DNA from: Bin127 sp965203505 | Lineage (GTDB): Bacteria > Chloroflexota > Dehalococcoidia > Lucifugimonadales > Lucifugimonadaceae | DNA length: 64,000 nt | Assembly (NCBI GenBank): GCA_965203505.1 | Contig: OZ241880.1 | Span: forward strand, 992,001-1,056,000 | Reading direction: 5' to 3' | Shown here: positions 47,317 through 56,280 of the stretch, one piece after another | How the letters are laid out: each line of letters opens with the position of its first letter | How positions within the stretch are numbered: position 1 is the first letter of the stretch | The notes under the pieces: model-generated | Told to the model about the DNA's origin: nothing | Database searches by the model: none | The model's input: the letters and a program-made list of their open reading frames with translations, nothing else | Program-made: the position numbers and the translations under genes

Positions 47317-50200
47317 GTGCATCCGATGCCCAGCCGTGCGCATTTTCTTCCTTCAATCACTGACTTAGAGAACCTGACAATGAACAAGCGATGCGGCGCA
47401 AGCGCAAAGCCTAAGTCTTCTCTTCTTCTGTACTTCCGTCTGATGTCTCACGCAGCGCGAGCGGTGATGATGTCACTCATCGCCTTTGCTTTCTTTCAGA
47501 TACCCGACACAGAGGCGAACGCATCCGCGATCAAAATCGACGACAACCGACCGCATCCACAAGCACAATCGAATGTCGGCCTGCCAACGATCACGATATT
47601 ACCGGACACTGACCTGAAACTTTATGAAGGGCGGTCGGATAACCCAGCTTTAGAAGGATACGCCTACGAAAGTTCGCAGGAGGTACCTTTCAGGCTGTCC
47701 CGTTCTGACGGCGCGGCGGGTGAGTTGACCGTGGATCTGAGAGTGACGGACGTTCAAGGCGGATACGTAGAGAGCGAAAACACGGGCGACAAGACCGTCA
47801 CGCTCACATTTGACATCGAGGGCACAGCCCCATACGTGATCCCATCGGTGCTCCAATCTGGACATGCCGATGGCATAGTAACGGTAGAGGTCTTGGCAGA
47901 TTCTACCGACCCAGCGGAATACTCTGTAGGGGAGCCGTCAAGCGCCCTCGTCCACATCTTGCATGGACACGAGGACGAAGACATTCAAACTGGGGTCATC
48001 GTTGACCGCCGAACGCCCATACCCTTTACGTTTACGCCAGTTGAGAGTACGGTACTTGAGGGGCAAGACGCTGAGTTCAAGATCGCGTTACCTTCCTGTG
48101 CCACTTCGTTCGGCGGCATCTGCGGCGAGGTAACGATAGTCTTCCGGGTGGTGCAGATTGGCGACTACATAGACGTAGAGAAGTACGACACTCCCGATGA
48201 GGACGAGCACGAGGACGAGCACGAGGATGAAGACGATGTCTTCGAGTTTCAAACGGTGACCATCCCCGACGGGGTTGGCGAACATATCTTCTCCGTGCCG
48301 ACCGTTGATGACGATGTCGTAGAAGCAGACGGCACGATCATCGTGATCCTCTTTTCTGTCGATAACGACCACGCTGACGTTAGAGTGGAAGCCGACGATA
48401 GTAGCTCCACAGTCACCATCAAAAGCGACGACCCGCCTGCGGTGACGGTCTCCTTGCCGGACAACTCGCCCAAAACCGAAGGCGATGACATCGTCTTTCA
48501 GATAGAGCGCACCGGTCCATTCGTCTTTAACGAAATCCCTGTTCGTATACAGTCTGCCGACACCGGGAACTTCCTCCAAAACAGCGAAACAACAACGGTC
48601 ACGATCCCCGCTAATCGAGTCTCCACAACTCACACCGTCAGCACCTTTGACGACACGCACCAAGAGGAGCATGGCAGCGTGACGCTGACCGTACTTGACG
48701 ACATTGCCGACCCTGCCGTTTACAGAGTCGGTGTTCCCAGCAGTGCGACGGCGGTCGTCGCAGACAACGACCCCTTAGATCTGCGGTTCGACGACCCTGA
48801 CGACGCAACCCGGGAAAGGGTCCCAATCACCAAAGCCGTTCCAGTTCCCCAGGCTGGCAGCGTCGGATACAGGGTGAAGCTCACGAAGCAGCCAGACGCA
48901 GACGTCAAAGTGACCATCACGACGAACAATCCCGACGTGACCGTACAGCCGTCGCAGATCATATTCACCACGACGTCGCCCCAAGGCCCCGGCTTCAACC
49001 AGGCCATGGACACAGCAAATCCACGATCGTCGGCTGTGACAGTACCGTGGGATCATCCCGTCCATGTGCGAATAATTGCGAATCGAATCGCGGTGTCAGG
49101 CACCATGGCAACGTTGACACACCGTGTGAGCTGCCGCGAACCCGGATCGGATTGCGGATACACCAGCGCTGGAGAACATATTGACGTCCAAGTGATCGCG
49201 CCCGACGTCGCAAGTCCCAGAATCTCCCGTATCGAGCCCAAAATCCGAAGTATCACCGTCTCTCCCGGCGAACGTGCCGGGTTGACCGTTCACATCTTCG
49301 GCCGACAGAACATCCAAGACCAGTCGCTCGGAACTTATCTGATCGAGTGGCGACAAGGCGACGATCGCATCGAAGGCTTTAACGGCCCAAAAATAACCTA
49401 CACCGCACCAACGGCGCCGGGAATCTACACCGTGACCGCCAAGGTGGCCGGCAACGCATGTTCAGGTGACGAAGATGACTGCTCTGCCCCATTCGAGATC
49501 AGAGTCCGCCGTCCATCAACGCCGCAACCCACAAGCGAGCCAGCGATCAACCCGACGGGGCAGATACCGTCCGTGATCGTTGATGCTGATGGCAACCAGT
49601 ACGAGGTCTTCACCCCGGAACAGGGCGGCAAGTTCGATGGCACCGAGAGATACGGCATCGCCGCTGAACCGGGCGCAGTACCCAACGGGGAAATTCTCGG
49701 TGTGAGGATGTCTGAAAGCGGAGCAGCATCCAATTCAGGCATGACGCACCACCGGTACACCATTGGCGGCAACAGCTACGCCATCCAAATCGCTGACGCC
49801 TCGGGCAACAAGATAAACGCTTATCGGCTGAACAACCCGGCCGAGGTCTGCATACCATTGCCCCCCCGAACTGCGGAGCAACATCTCGAAGTTGGCGCTG
49901 GTATCACTCAACAGCAACGACGCTTTGACGATTCTTTCAGCGCGAGTGCGGCTCAACCACGACGGCCCATCCGTCTGCGGCAATATCAGTGCCTTGCCGC
50001 TCACTGTGGCCGTAGGGACTCAGGGAGCCCCGGCGATGATACCGGTTTCTGCTCCTGAACCAACCGAGGAGACACTGCCCGAAACCGGCCCCGCGGCCCC
50101 GTCGTCAAACACCGCGGCATGGATTCTGATCCTCGGAATATTTATCGCAATACTCACCTTAGCCACGGTGCTCAAACGCAGTCGCGCACTACGCACCTGA
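47317..50200 (+). pseudogene. LPXTG-type surface protein, frameshifted at a C7 tract
   Basis: The GTG at 47317 has AAGGA eight bases upstream; an internal ATG at 47380 is an alternative. A long N-region precedes a hydrophobic signal-like stretch (MMSLIAFAFF), then two to three Calx-beta-like repeats (VTLTFDIEG, FRLSRSDGAAG), a very acidic loop (EDEHEDEHEDEDD), an Ig-like domain with a Cys pair (ACSGDEDDC), and a ~150-aa domain shared with two paralogues (PSVIVDADGNQYEVFTPEQGG, GMTHHRYTIGG). At CCCCCCC (49861-49867) the frame shifts: one C fewer would give PPELRSNISKLALVSLN and continue to LPETGPAAPSSNTAAWILILG and a basic tail ending at 50200. This is a sortase-type anchor. As sequenced the frame ends at 50058. 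Confidence 0.75.
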
Positions 50201-50269
50201 TTTGCCGATAGTCGCGCCCCACGTCCGCGACACGGGGTCCAGTTCACAATACTCGAAGTCGCCAGGCTT

Positions 50270-50461
50270 CTAACGCTCGTAGTCCAGCAACTCCTTCTCA
50301 AGGTCGGCAAGCTGACTCCTCATCGCATCCTTCTTCGCGGCTAATTGCAGCGGATGCATTTCGAGACCCTCCGCCATCCCACTCTCCAACTGACTCAATG
50401 CCTCTGCGAACCGGTCCGCCCGAGCCTACGTAATCCGATACTGTCTCTCGTTCTTGATCAT
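50270..50461 (-). pseudogene. Broken small antitoxin/HTH-type gene (internal TAG)
   Basis: From ATG 50461: MIKNERQYRIT, then TAG (50426-50428), then ARADRFAEALSQLESG ... MHPLQLAAKKDAMRSQL ... LLDYER and a stop at 50270-50272. The reading resembles the N-terminal part of antitoxin-like regulators that open with KNERQYRITKAQ; a Lys codon AAG changed to TAG would explain the stop. Family match from memory. It ends shortly before the surface-protein gene. Confidence 0.55.
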
Positions 50462-50501
50462 TCGAACCTTCCTAGATCCAACGCCGCAACGATCCCGCCA
50501 C

Positions 50502-50885
50502 CTATCGCGCAATGAAGTGAGCGTTTATGAGACCTAGGTCTTGGGCATCGAAGTCGATGTGCGTGTCCGCGATCAGTTCCATGCCTACTGTGGGTCTTTG
50601 TCCGACTTCGTGGACGACCACCGTGCGTCGGACGTCTCACCAGATGATAGTTGCCGAGTAGGTTTGAACAACCTGATGAGTCGAATTGGCGAATTCCAGC
50701 ACCACTTTGCGAAGTGGAGTCAGGCTGAGTTTTTCGATTTCGTGGCTCGGTAGGGCTATGTATTCAGTAAAGCCAGTGTCTAGGAGTGCCTGAAAGATCT
50801 CTGAGGAATCGTCGCGCCCCTCGACGTATATGGGCGTGATCGGGTAGAGACTGCCGTCGAGTCTGCGAACGATCCCTACTTGCAT
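50502..50885 (-). pseudogene. Retropepsin-like aspartic protease, broken by TGA
   Basis: From ATG 50885: MQVGIVRRLDG ... ALLDTGFTEYIALPS with the D-T-G motif, up to TYSATIIW and TGA (50637-50639). In the same frame it continues DVRRTVVVHEVG, PTVGMELIADTHIDFDA to a stop at 50502-50504, parallel to the intact transposon gene (HPVAVYESNIG, PVIGMRMLI). The stop is thus a nonsense mutation, or the protein is truncated. It overlaps the partner gene by 10 bp. Confidence 0.6.
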
Positions 50886-51151
50886 GGAGGCAACTCGCGC
50901 GGCCCTGTGCCCCAATACCCACTGGCGATGATGATGTGTCGCACGATCAACACATCGGCATTTGGAACCCGGGACAGGAGTTTTTCTGCTGATTCAACAG
51001 TGTTTCCGATTTCCCAATCGCCGCTGATGCAATCAACCGCAACGTAACGACCTTTATCGGCGTCGGTTAGTCGATGCCTGATGTTTTCGTGGTAAAAAGC
51101 CAAACCTCTCTTGCCGATTTCGCGAGTTTTTTGAGTCAGGGTCATTTTCAA
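50876..51151 (-). CDS. Partner of retropepsin-like gene (SGDxEIG motif), chromosomal copy
   Basis: 91 aa. GRYVAVDCISGDWEIGNT matches the transposon protein at 34784 (CLVLVDGVSGDHEIGD). The N-terminus (REIGKRGLAFYHENIRHRL) is helical. The following retropepsin-like gene is broken, so this copy may be orphaned. Family and function unknown. Confidence 0.6.
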   Translation of the reverse strand: MKMTLTQKTREIGKRGLAFYHENIRHRLTDADKGRYVAVDCISGDWEIGNTVESAEKLLSRVPNADVLIVRHIIIASGYWGTGPRELPPCK

Positions 51152-51196
51152 GTCGTGTCAGTGATTAAACATGATAGCAACATCGTAGCAATTCGT

Positions 51197-52531
51197 CTAA
51201 TCGCTGGTATCCTCATACCTCCCACCCCACCATCGCCTCAACCGCTCCCCGATCTGCCGTTCCGCGCCCAACTCACCTGGCTCGTAAAACCGACTTCCCT
51301 GAACACCCTCTGGCAAATTTTCCGACGGCTTGAAGTGCCCAGGCGCGTCGTGCGGGTATTCGTAGCCTTTGGCGTATCCCATTTGCTCCATGAGGCGTGT
51401 CGGCGCGTTGCGTAGGTGCATGGGGACGGGTTCGTCGCGGGATTGGCGGACTAGACTGAGGGCTTTGTCAATGGCGACGTATGCGGAGTTGGATTTGGGT
51501 GCCGATGCTAGGAATATGGTGGCTTCGGCGAGGGGTATGCGGCCTTCGGGCATGCCAAGAAAACTCACGGCTTGTTGGGCCGCGACTGCCACCGCGAGAC
51601 CGTTTGGGTTGGCGAGGCCGATGTCTTCCGCGGCTAGGATGACGAGCCTTCGGGCGATGAACAGCGGGTCTTCGCCAGCGTCGATCATGCGTGCTAAGTA
51701 GTAGATCGCCGCGTCCGGGTCAGATGCTCGGACGCTCTTTATGAACGCGGAGATCGTGTCGTAGTGCATGTCGCCGAGGCGGTCGTATCGGGAACGCTTC
51801 TCGACGGCTTGCTCAACGAGATCGACCGTTACTCTTCGTTGGCCGTCTTCTTCGGGCGCAGAATCGACGGCGATCTCAAGGGAGTTGAGCGCGGTTCTCG
51901 CGTCTCCGTTCGATGCTCGTAACAGGAACGACCGCGCGTCATCATTCAACGACGCGTTTGCTGACCCTAGGCCGCGTTCCACATCGGTCAACGCGGCGTC
52001 GGTGATCCACCCGATTTCTTCGTCGCTCAAGGCGTCGATCGTGTAAACACGGGTCCGAGACAGGAGCGGCGCGTTCACCTCGAACGAGGGATTTTCGGTG
52101 GTCGCGCCGATGAGGATGAAAGTTCCTGCTTCCACGTGTGGCAATAACGCGTCCTGCTGTGACTTCGAGAAACGATGTATCTCGTCGATGAACAGGACCG
52201 TACGAGTTCCGGTCGATCCAAGTCGATGTTGGGCGTCGGCGGCTTCCCGACGGATGTCGCGCACCCCCGAAGTCACAGCCGACAATTCGACGAAATGGCT
52301 CTTGGTCACGCCTGAAATCAGTTGCGCGAGCGTGGTCTTGCCGCTGCCCGGTGGCCCCCAGAGGATCATCGAGTGGATGCGGTCGCGCTCGATCATTTGC
52401 CTCACGACTCGACCAGGTCCGACAAGCTTCTCCTGCCCGACGAACTCGTCAAGTGTCCGCGGTCTCATGCGGGTCGCGAGCGGCGCTTGACGGTTAAGCA
52501 GCGCCTTGCCTCTGTCTTCGAATAAGGTCAT
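51197..52531 (-). CDS. rarA: Replication-associated recombination protein A (AAA+ ATPase)
   Basis: 444 aa. Residues ~12-35 PLATRMRPRTLDEFVGQEKL, Walker A WGPPGSGKTTLAQ, Walker B VLFIDEIHRFSKSQQDALL, sensor 1 GATTENPSFEVN, and the RarA C-terminal domain (YDTISAFIKSVRASDPDAAIYYLARM, RHLRNAPTRLMEQMGYAKGYEYPHD). RarA/MgsA acts at stalled replication forks and loads or remodels DNA. Intact; 67 bp downstream of selA on the same strand. Confidence 0.95.
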   Translation of the reverse strand: MTLFEDRGKALLNRQAPLATRMRPRTLDEFVGQEKLVGPGRVVRQMIERDRIHSMILWGPPGSGKTTLAQLISGVTKSHFVELSAVTSGVRDIRREAADAQHRLGSTGTRTVLFIDEIHRFSKSQQDALLPHVEAGTFILIGATTENPSFEVNAPLLSRTRVYTIDALSDEEIGWITDAALTDVERGLGSANASLNDDARSFLLRASNGDARTALNSLEIAVDSAPEEDGQRRVTVDLVEQAVEKRSRYDRLGDMHYDTISAFIKSVRASDPDAAIYYLARMIDAGEDPLFIARRLVILAAEDIGLANPNGLAVAVAAQQAVSFLGMPEGRIPLAEATIFLASAPKSNSAYVAIDKALSLVRQSRDEPVPMHLRNAPTRLMEQMGYAKGYEYPHDAPGHFKPSENLPEGVQGSRFYEPGELGAERQIGERLRRWWGGRYEDTSD

Positions 52532-52598
52532 ATCGATTTAAGCGCGCTCTGCGCTTTCTGCTCAGAGTTGGGGCGCGGATATCTTGAGCGCGGTGAGT

Positions 52599-54002
52599 TT
52601 ACCGCGAGGCCGCCAACGACCTGAGCGCCTTGGTAACCTCTGCGCGTTCTTTGGGCAGTACGGTGCGCGGGTCGAGGAACAGATGATCGTCCTCTATTCT
52701 GCCAATGATCGGCGTCTCGTTGGTGCGGAGTTTCGCGGCGATCTTTTCGGCCGACTGATCGATTGCGATCTTCAATCGCTTGGTTGGCAAGGTCTGACCC
52801 GGCGCGCTGCCGCCGCCGATCGCGGTTCGACCGTCGACGACTTCGGATTCGATCTCTTGTGCCCAACTGTCGGCGACGGAGTGCAGGTCGTCGATGGTGG
52901 CCGACATCATCCTGAGTATCGGCAGATCGTCCAGAGCTTTTCCTCGGACGTAGGATCGTAACGTCGAGTTGAGCGCCGCGAGTGTCATCTTGTCGATGCG
53001 GACTGCACGTGCTAACGGGTGCCTTGAGACCCGTTCGACCGACGCGGCTTGACCTACGATGATTCCTGCTTGGGGGCCTCCCAGCAGTTTGTCGCCGGAG
53101 AACAGGGTTAGATGGGCCCCCGCATCGACCGATTCCTGAACCGTTGGCTCGTCGTCGACTCCGAATTGTGTGGTGTCGATCAGGCAGCCAGATCCGAGGT
53201 CGTGGACGATGGGGACGTTGTTTCGGTTGCCGATCGCTACGATGTCTGAGAGTGGGTCTTCGTGGATGAAGCCGGTGATCGCGAAGTTTGATCGGTGGAC
53301 TTTGAGAATCGCGCGTGTTTTTGGACCGATTGCGGCTGCGTAGTCGCGGGCGTAGGTCCGATTAGTCGTTCCGACGTCTACGAGGTTCGCACCTGATTGC
53401 GCCATCACGTCGGGAACTCGAAAACCGCCGCCGATCTCTACTGCTTCGCTGCGCGACACGATGACATCTCCGCCATCACCGGCCAGCGTGCTCAAGGTAA
53501 GGAGCGCGGCGGCGGCGTTGTTGTTGACGGCGATTCCGCTTTCGGCACCGGAGACGGTCTTGAGCAACGATTTCACGTGCGAATGGCGTGAACCTCTGGC
53601 ACCCGTTTCAATGTCGTATTCGAGGTCTGAGTAGCCTAACGCCGCAAGTTGCGCAGCCCGCGCCGCATCGTCGCTCAGTGCGGCTCTCCCGAGGTTGGTA
53701 TGCAGGATGACTCCGGTCGCGTTTATGACACGTTTCGGTGAAGGTGCTGTTTTCTCGTGAGCAGCCTCTATAATCTCTGCGACGATGCTTTCGGTGGATA
53801 CGTTCATCGCTGAACCGTTGACGTTCTGGATAGATAGTCGAACATCGGCGAGCTTTTGCCGCGCTTGGTCAGCAACGAACGACCGCGGAAAATCCACAGC
53901 TAAATCCACCAAAGCTGGATGCGCCAGCAACTTGTCAACGCTTGGAAGCGAGCGGAGTAGAGCGCTAGCGCTATAAGACGGCGTTGGGCTTTGGGTAGAC
54001 AA
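52599..54002 (-). CDS. selA: L-seryl-tRNA(Sec) selenium transferase
   Basis: 467 aa. PLP enzyme converting Ser-tRNA(Sec) to Sec-tRNA(Sec) with selenophosphate. The N-terminal helical domain (LRSLPSVDKLLAHPAL), then INATGVILHTNLGRAALS, NNNAAAALL, DVGTTNRTYARDY and FSGDKLLGGPQAG (Schiff-base Lys at about residue 296-300) are typical. Its presence means the cell can decode UGA as selenocysteine, consistent with the NHL-repeat gene at 3984. selB, selD and tRNA-Sec are not in the window. Divergent from coaE. Confidence 0.96.
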   Translation of the reverse strand: MSTQSPTPSYSASALLRSLPSVDKLLAHPALVDLAVDFPRSFVADQARQKLADVRLSIQNVNGSAMNVSTESIVAEIIEAAHEKTAPSPKRVINATGVILHTNLGRAALSDDAARAAQLAALGYSDLEYDIETGARGSRHSHVKSLLKTVSGAESGIAVNNNAAAALLTLSTLAGDGGDVIVSRSEAVEIGGGFRVPDVMAQSGANLVDVGTTNRTYARDYAAAIGPKTRAILKVHRSNFAITGFIHEDPLSDIVAIGNRNNVPIVHDLGSGCLIDTTQFGVDDEPTVQESVDAGAHLTLFSGDKLLGGPQAGIIVGQAASVERVSRHPLARAVRIDKMTLAALNSTLRSYVRGKALDDLPILRMMSATIDDLHSVADSWAQEIESEVVDGRTAIGGGSAPGQTLPTKRLKIAIDQSAEKIAAKLRTNETPIIGRIEDDHLFLDPRTVLPKERAEVTKALRSLAASR

Positions 54003-54140
54003 ATCGAGGCTCTTGAGGTCGGTGCGAGGGGGAAGTTTCGACGTTTTTCGTTTCGAAATTGACGGTTTGCGGAGGTGTAGAATATTTTATCTGCGAACTA
54101 TGCGCCCACTTTCTTATGTGCGCAACGCATTCGAGCGCCG

Positions 54141-54737
54141 ATGATCACCATAGCTGTAACAGGGGGCATCGGGGCCGGAAAATCTGAGACTGTTGACATT
54201 TTGAAGCGACTCGGCGCGCGGATCGTCAGCGCCGATCTGCTTGGTCACGCTGCGTACGCCCGAGGTACCACTGGATATGACGAACTGGTGCGGAGTTTCG
54301 GCGCTGAAATCGTCGGTGCCGACGGGGAGATTGATCGAAAAATCCTCGGCGATATCGTTTTCCGTGACGAAGCGAAGCTGAAGACCCTGCAATCCATCGT
54401 TTGGCATCGGATTCGGGCGATGCTCAAAGATGAGTTGAGGCGCAACCGGATTGTTCGAGTTGATACAACCGCGTTAGAAGCCGCGGTCCTATTCGAAGCT
54501 GGCTGGCAGGATTTGGCGGATTGTGTGTGGACGGTCGAGGCGACATATCATTTAAGGTTGGCGCGCATCGTTAAAAAGACTGGAATGAGCGAAGATGCTG
54601 CGCGCAACCGGATCGACGCGCAACTCGCTCCCGAAATCAGAATCGAGAAGGCTGACGAAGTTATCTGCAACGACGGCGACTTAGCTGCTTTAGAGCAACG
54701 TGTCACCGAGTTGTGGCGAGCCACAACCGAAACCTAG
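54141..54737 (+). CDS. coaE: Dephospho-CoA kinase
   Basis: 198 aa. ITIAVTGGIGAGKSETVDIL carries the P-loop GGIGAGKS; VSADLLGHAAY supplies the Asp of the CoA-binding loop, and DAARNRIDAQL is the lid region. It phosphorylates dephospho-CoA, the last step of CoA synthesis. Its stop (54737) is just before the AAA ATPase start at 54755. Confidence 0.93.
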   Translation: MITIAVTGGIGAGKSETVDILKRLGARIVSADLLGHAAYARGTTGYDELVRSFGAEIVGADGEIDRKILGDIVFRDEAKLKTLQSIVWHRIRAMLKDELRRNRIVRVDTTALEAAVLFEAGWQDLADCVWTVEATYHLRLARIVKKTGMSEDAARNRIDAQLAPEIRIEKADEVICNDGDLAALEQRVTELWRATTET

Positions 54738-54754
54738 CACCGATTGGATGCCAA

Positions 54755-55648
54755 ATGGCGACTGAACAGCTATACAACGAGACCATCATCGAGGAGTACG
54801 TAATCTCGGATGAGCCGTACTACCTGCCGCTGGCGGACGAGGTCGAGATTTTCGAAGCCGCTTATCACCAGCGAGTTCCCGTCTTGTTGAAGGGACCAAC
54901 GGGCACCGGGAAGACCCGTTTCGTCGAGCACATGTCGTGGCGATTGGGCCAGCAACTCACCGTGGCGAAGCCCAGCAAAAAGATCGACGCCAGTTCCAAT
55001 GGTAGTCCAGAGTCATTGCCATTGGTGACGGTTGCATGTCACGAAGACCTGACGGCTTCGGATCTGATTGGGCGATACCTTTTGGATCGTGACGGTACGA
55101 GATGGCAGGACGGGCCGTTGACGCGAGCCGTCAAATCAGGCGGTATCTGCTATCTCGATGAGGTCGTCGAAGCCCGCAAGGACACGACGGTTATCATTCA
55201 CCCGCTGACCGACCACCGTCGGACGTTGACGATCGACAAGTTGGGCATGGTGGTTGACGCTGCATCCGGTTTTCTTCTCGTCGTTTCCTACAACCCGGGT
55301 TACCAGAATGCCGTTAAAGACTTGAAGCACAGCACGCGACAGCGGTTTGTGGCGCTCGAATTCGATTTCCCGAATGAAGAGCAAGAGTCGAAGATCATTT
55401 CGCATGAATCTGGCTGCGACGATGAGCATGCCGGACTCCTTGCAGCGTTGGGTGGAAAGATTCGTAACTTGCGCGAGCACGGGCTTGAAGAAGGTGCCAG
55501 CACGCGAGTGCTCATCTACGCCGCGAAACTCATCAACGAAGGCATAAGTCCTCGCCGCGCTTGCCAAGTTTCCGTCACATGGGGCATCACGGACGACCCT
55601 CAGGTCCAACGAGGCATTGATGAGGTCGTAACCTCGATCTTCCCGTGA
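54755..55648 (+). CDS. MoxR/CbbQ-type AAA ATPase
   Basis: 297 aa from ATG 54755 (an upstream GTG at 54713 overlaps coaE and adds non-family residues). PVLLKGPTGTGKTRFVEHM (Walker A), SDLIGRYLLDRDGTRWQDGPL, GGICYLDEVVEAR (Walker B), SYNPGYQ (sensor 1) and STRVLIYAAKLI: a CbbQ/NirQ/NorQ-type ATPase. It works with the large VWA protein two genes downstream, by analogy with CbbQ-CbbO, to remodel a metal enzyme. No Rubisco or nitric-oxide reductase gene lies in the window, so the client is unknown. Confidence 0.9.
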   Translation: MATEQLYNETIIEEYVISDEPYYLPLADEVEIFEAAYHQRVPVLLKGPTGTGKTRFVEHMSWRLGQQLTVAKPSKKIDASSNGSPESLPLVTVACHEDLTASDLIGRYLLDRDGTRWQDGPLTRAVKSGGICYLDEVVEARKDTTVIIHPLTDHRRTLTIDKLGMVVDAASGFLLVVSYNPGYQNAVKDLKHSTRQRFVALEFDFPNEEQESKIISHESGCDDEHAGLLAALGGKIRNLREHGLEEGASTRVLIYAAKLINEGISPRRACQVSVTWGITDDPQVQRGIDEVVTSIFP

Positions 55649-56280
55649 GTTCAGTTTCGGCAGCCGAGTTCATGGCGTATGCGCAGCGTAGACTGACTCG
55701 CCCGCACATTCGCGACCTTCCGGGTGAAGCAGTGCCGCCGGAAGGGATGGACCCCGGATTGCCGAGACGAAGAGCGGCGGTCACCGTGCTCTTCTCTCTG
55801 ATGGACGAAACTCCGACAATGCTGCTGATTCGGCGCGCTGCACACCGTGGCAATCACCGTACCGAATGGGCGTTCCCTGGTGGAGTATCAGAACCGACCG
55901 ATGATTCGCTTCTAGACACCGCTCTGCGGGAAACCCATGAGGAGATCGGCGTCCCGGAATCCCTAATCGAGAATTGGGGTCCGCTGCCGAAAGTGATTAC
56001 GGGAACTGGTTACGAAGTTTGGCCGTTCACAGGTCGATTGTGCGAAAATGCACGCTTGACGCCCGAACGCGAAGAGGTCGACGACTATGCCTTCATACCG
56101 GTTGATCGCTTGGCCGACGCAGCGGCGCGACGGCAAATCACTCTGATGCAAAACAATCTCACCCGCCGCTGGGACGCGATCGAACACGAAGGCAAAATCA
56201 TTTGGGGCGCAACCGCGCGCATCATCAACAGCACGATGTCGGAATTGGACATCGACAATATCGACCATGACTCAACCTAG
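55645..56280 (+). CDS. NUDIX hydrolase (CoA pyrophosphatase-like)
   Basis: 211 aa, GTG start overlapping the ATPase stop by 4 bp. Nudix box: GGVSEPTDDSL...TALRETHEEIGV, with the G-x5-E-x7-R-E-x2-E-E-x-G pattern. AVTVLFSLMDETPTMLLIRRAAH and ITGTGYEVWPFTGR resemble CoA pyrophosphatases (NudL type). It hydrolyses nucleoside diphosphate linkages. The gene lies inside the CbbQ/VWA operon, with the next gene starting 14 bp before its end, but a link to that system is only positional. Confidence 0.88.
   Translation: MSSVSAAEFMAYAQRRLTRPHIRDLPGEAVPPEGMDPGLPRRRAAVTVLFSLMDETPTMLLIRRAAHRGNHRTEWAFPGGVSEPTDDSLLDTALRETHEEIGVPESLIENWGPLPKVITGTGYEVWPFTGRLCENARLTPEREEVDDYAFIPVDRLADAAARRQITLMQNNLTRRWDAIEHEGKIIWGATARIINSTMSELDIDNIDHDST

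Noticed and set aside
50637..50639. TGA in the chromosomal retropepsin-like gene as a second selenocysteine codon
   Set aside because: The position is not Cys in the intact homologue and no SECIS-like hairpin was seen; a nonsense mutation is simpler.
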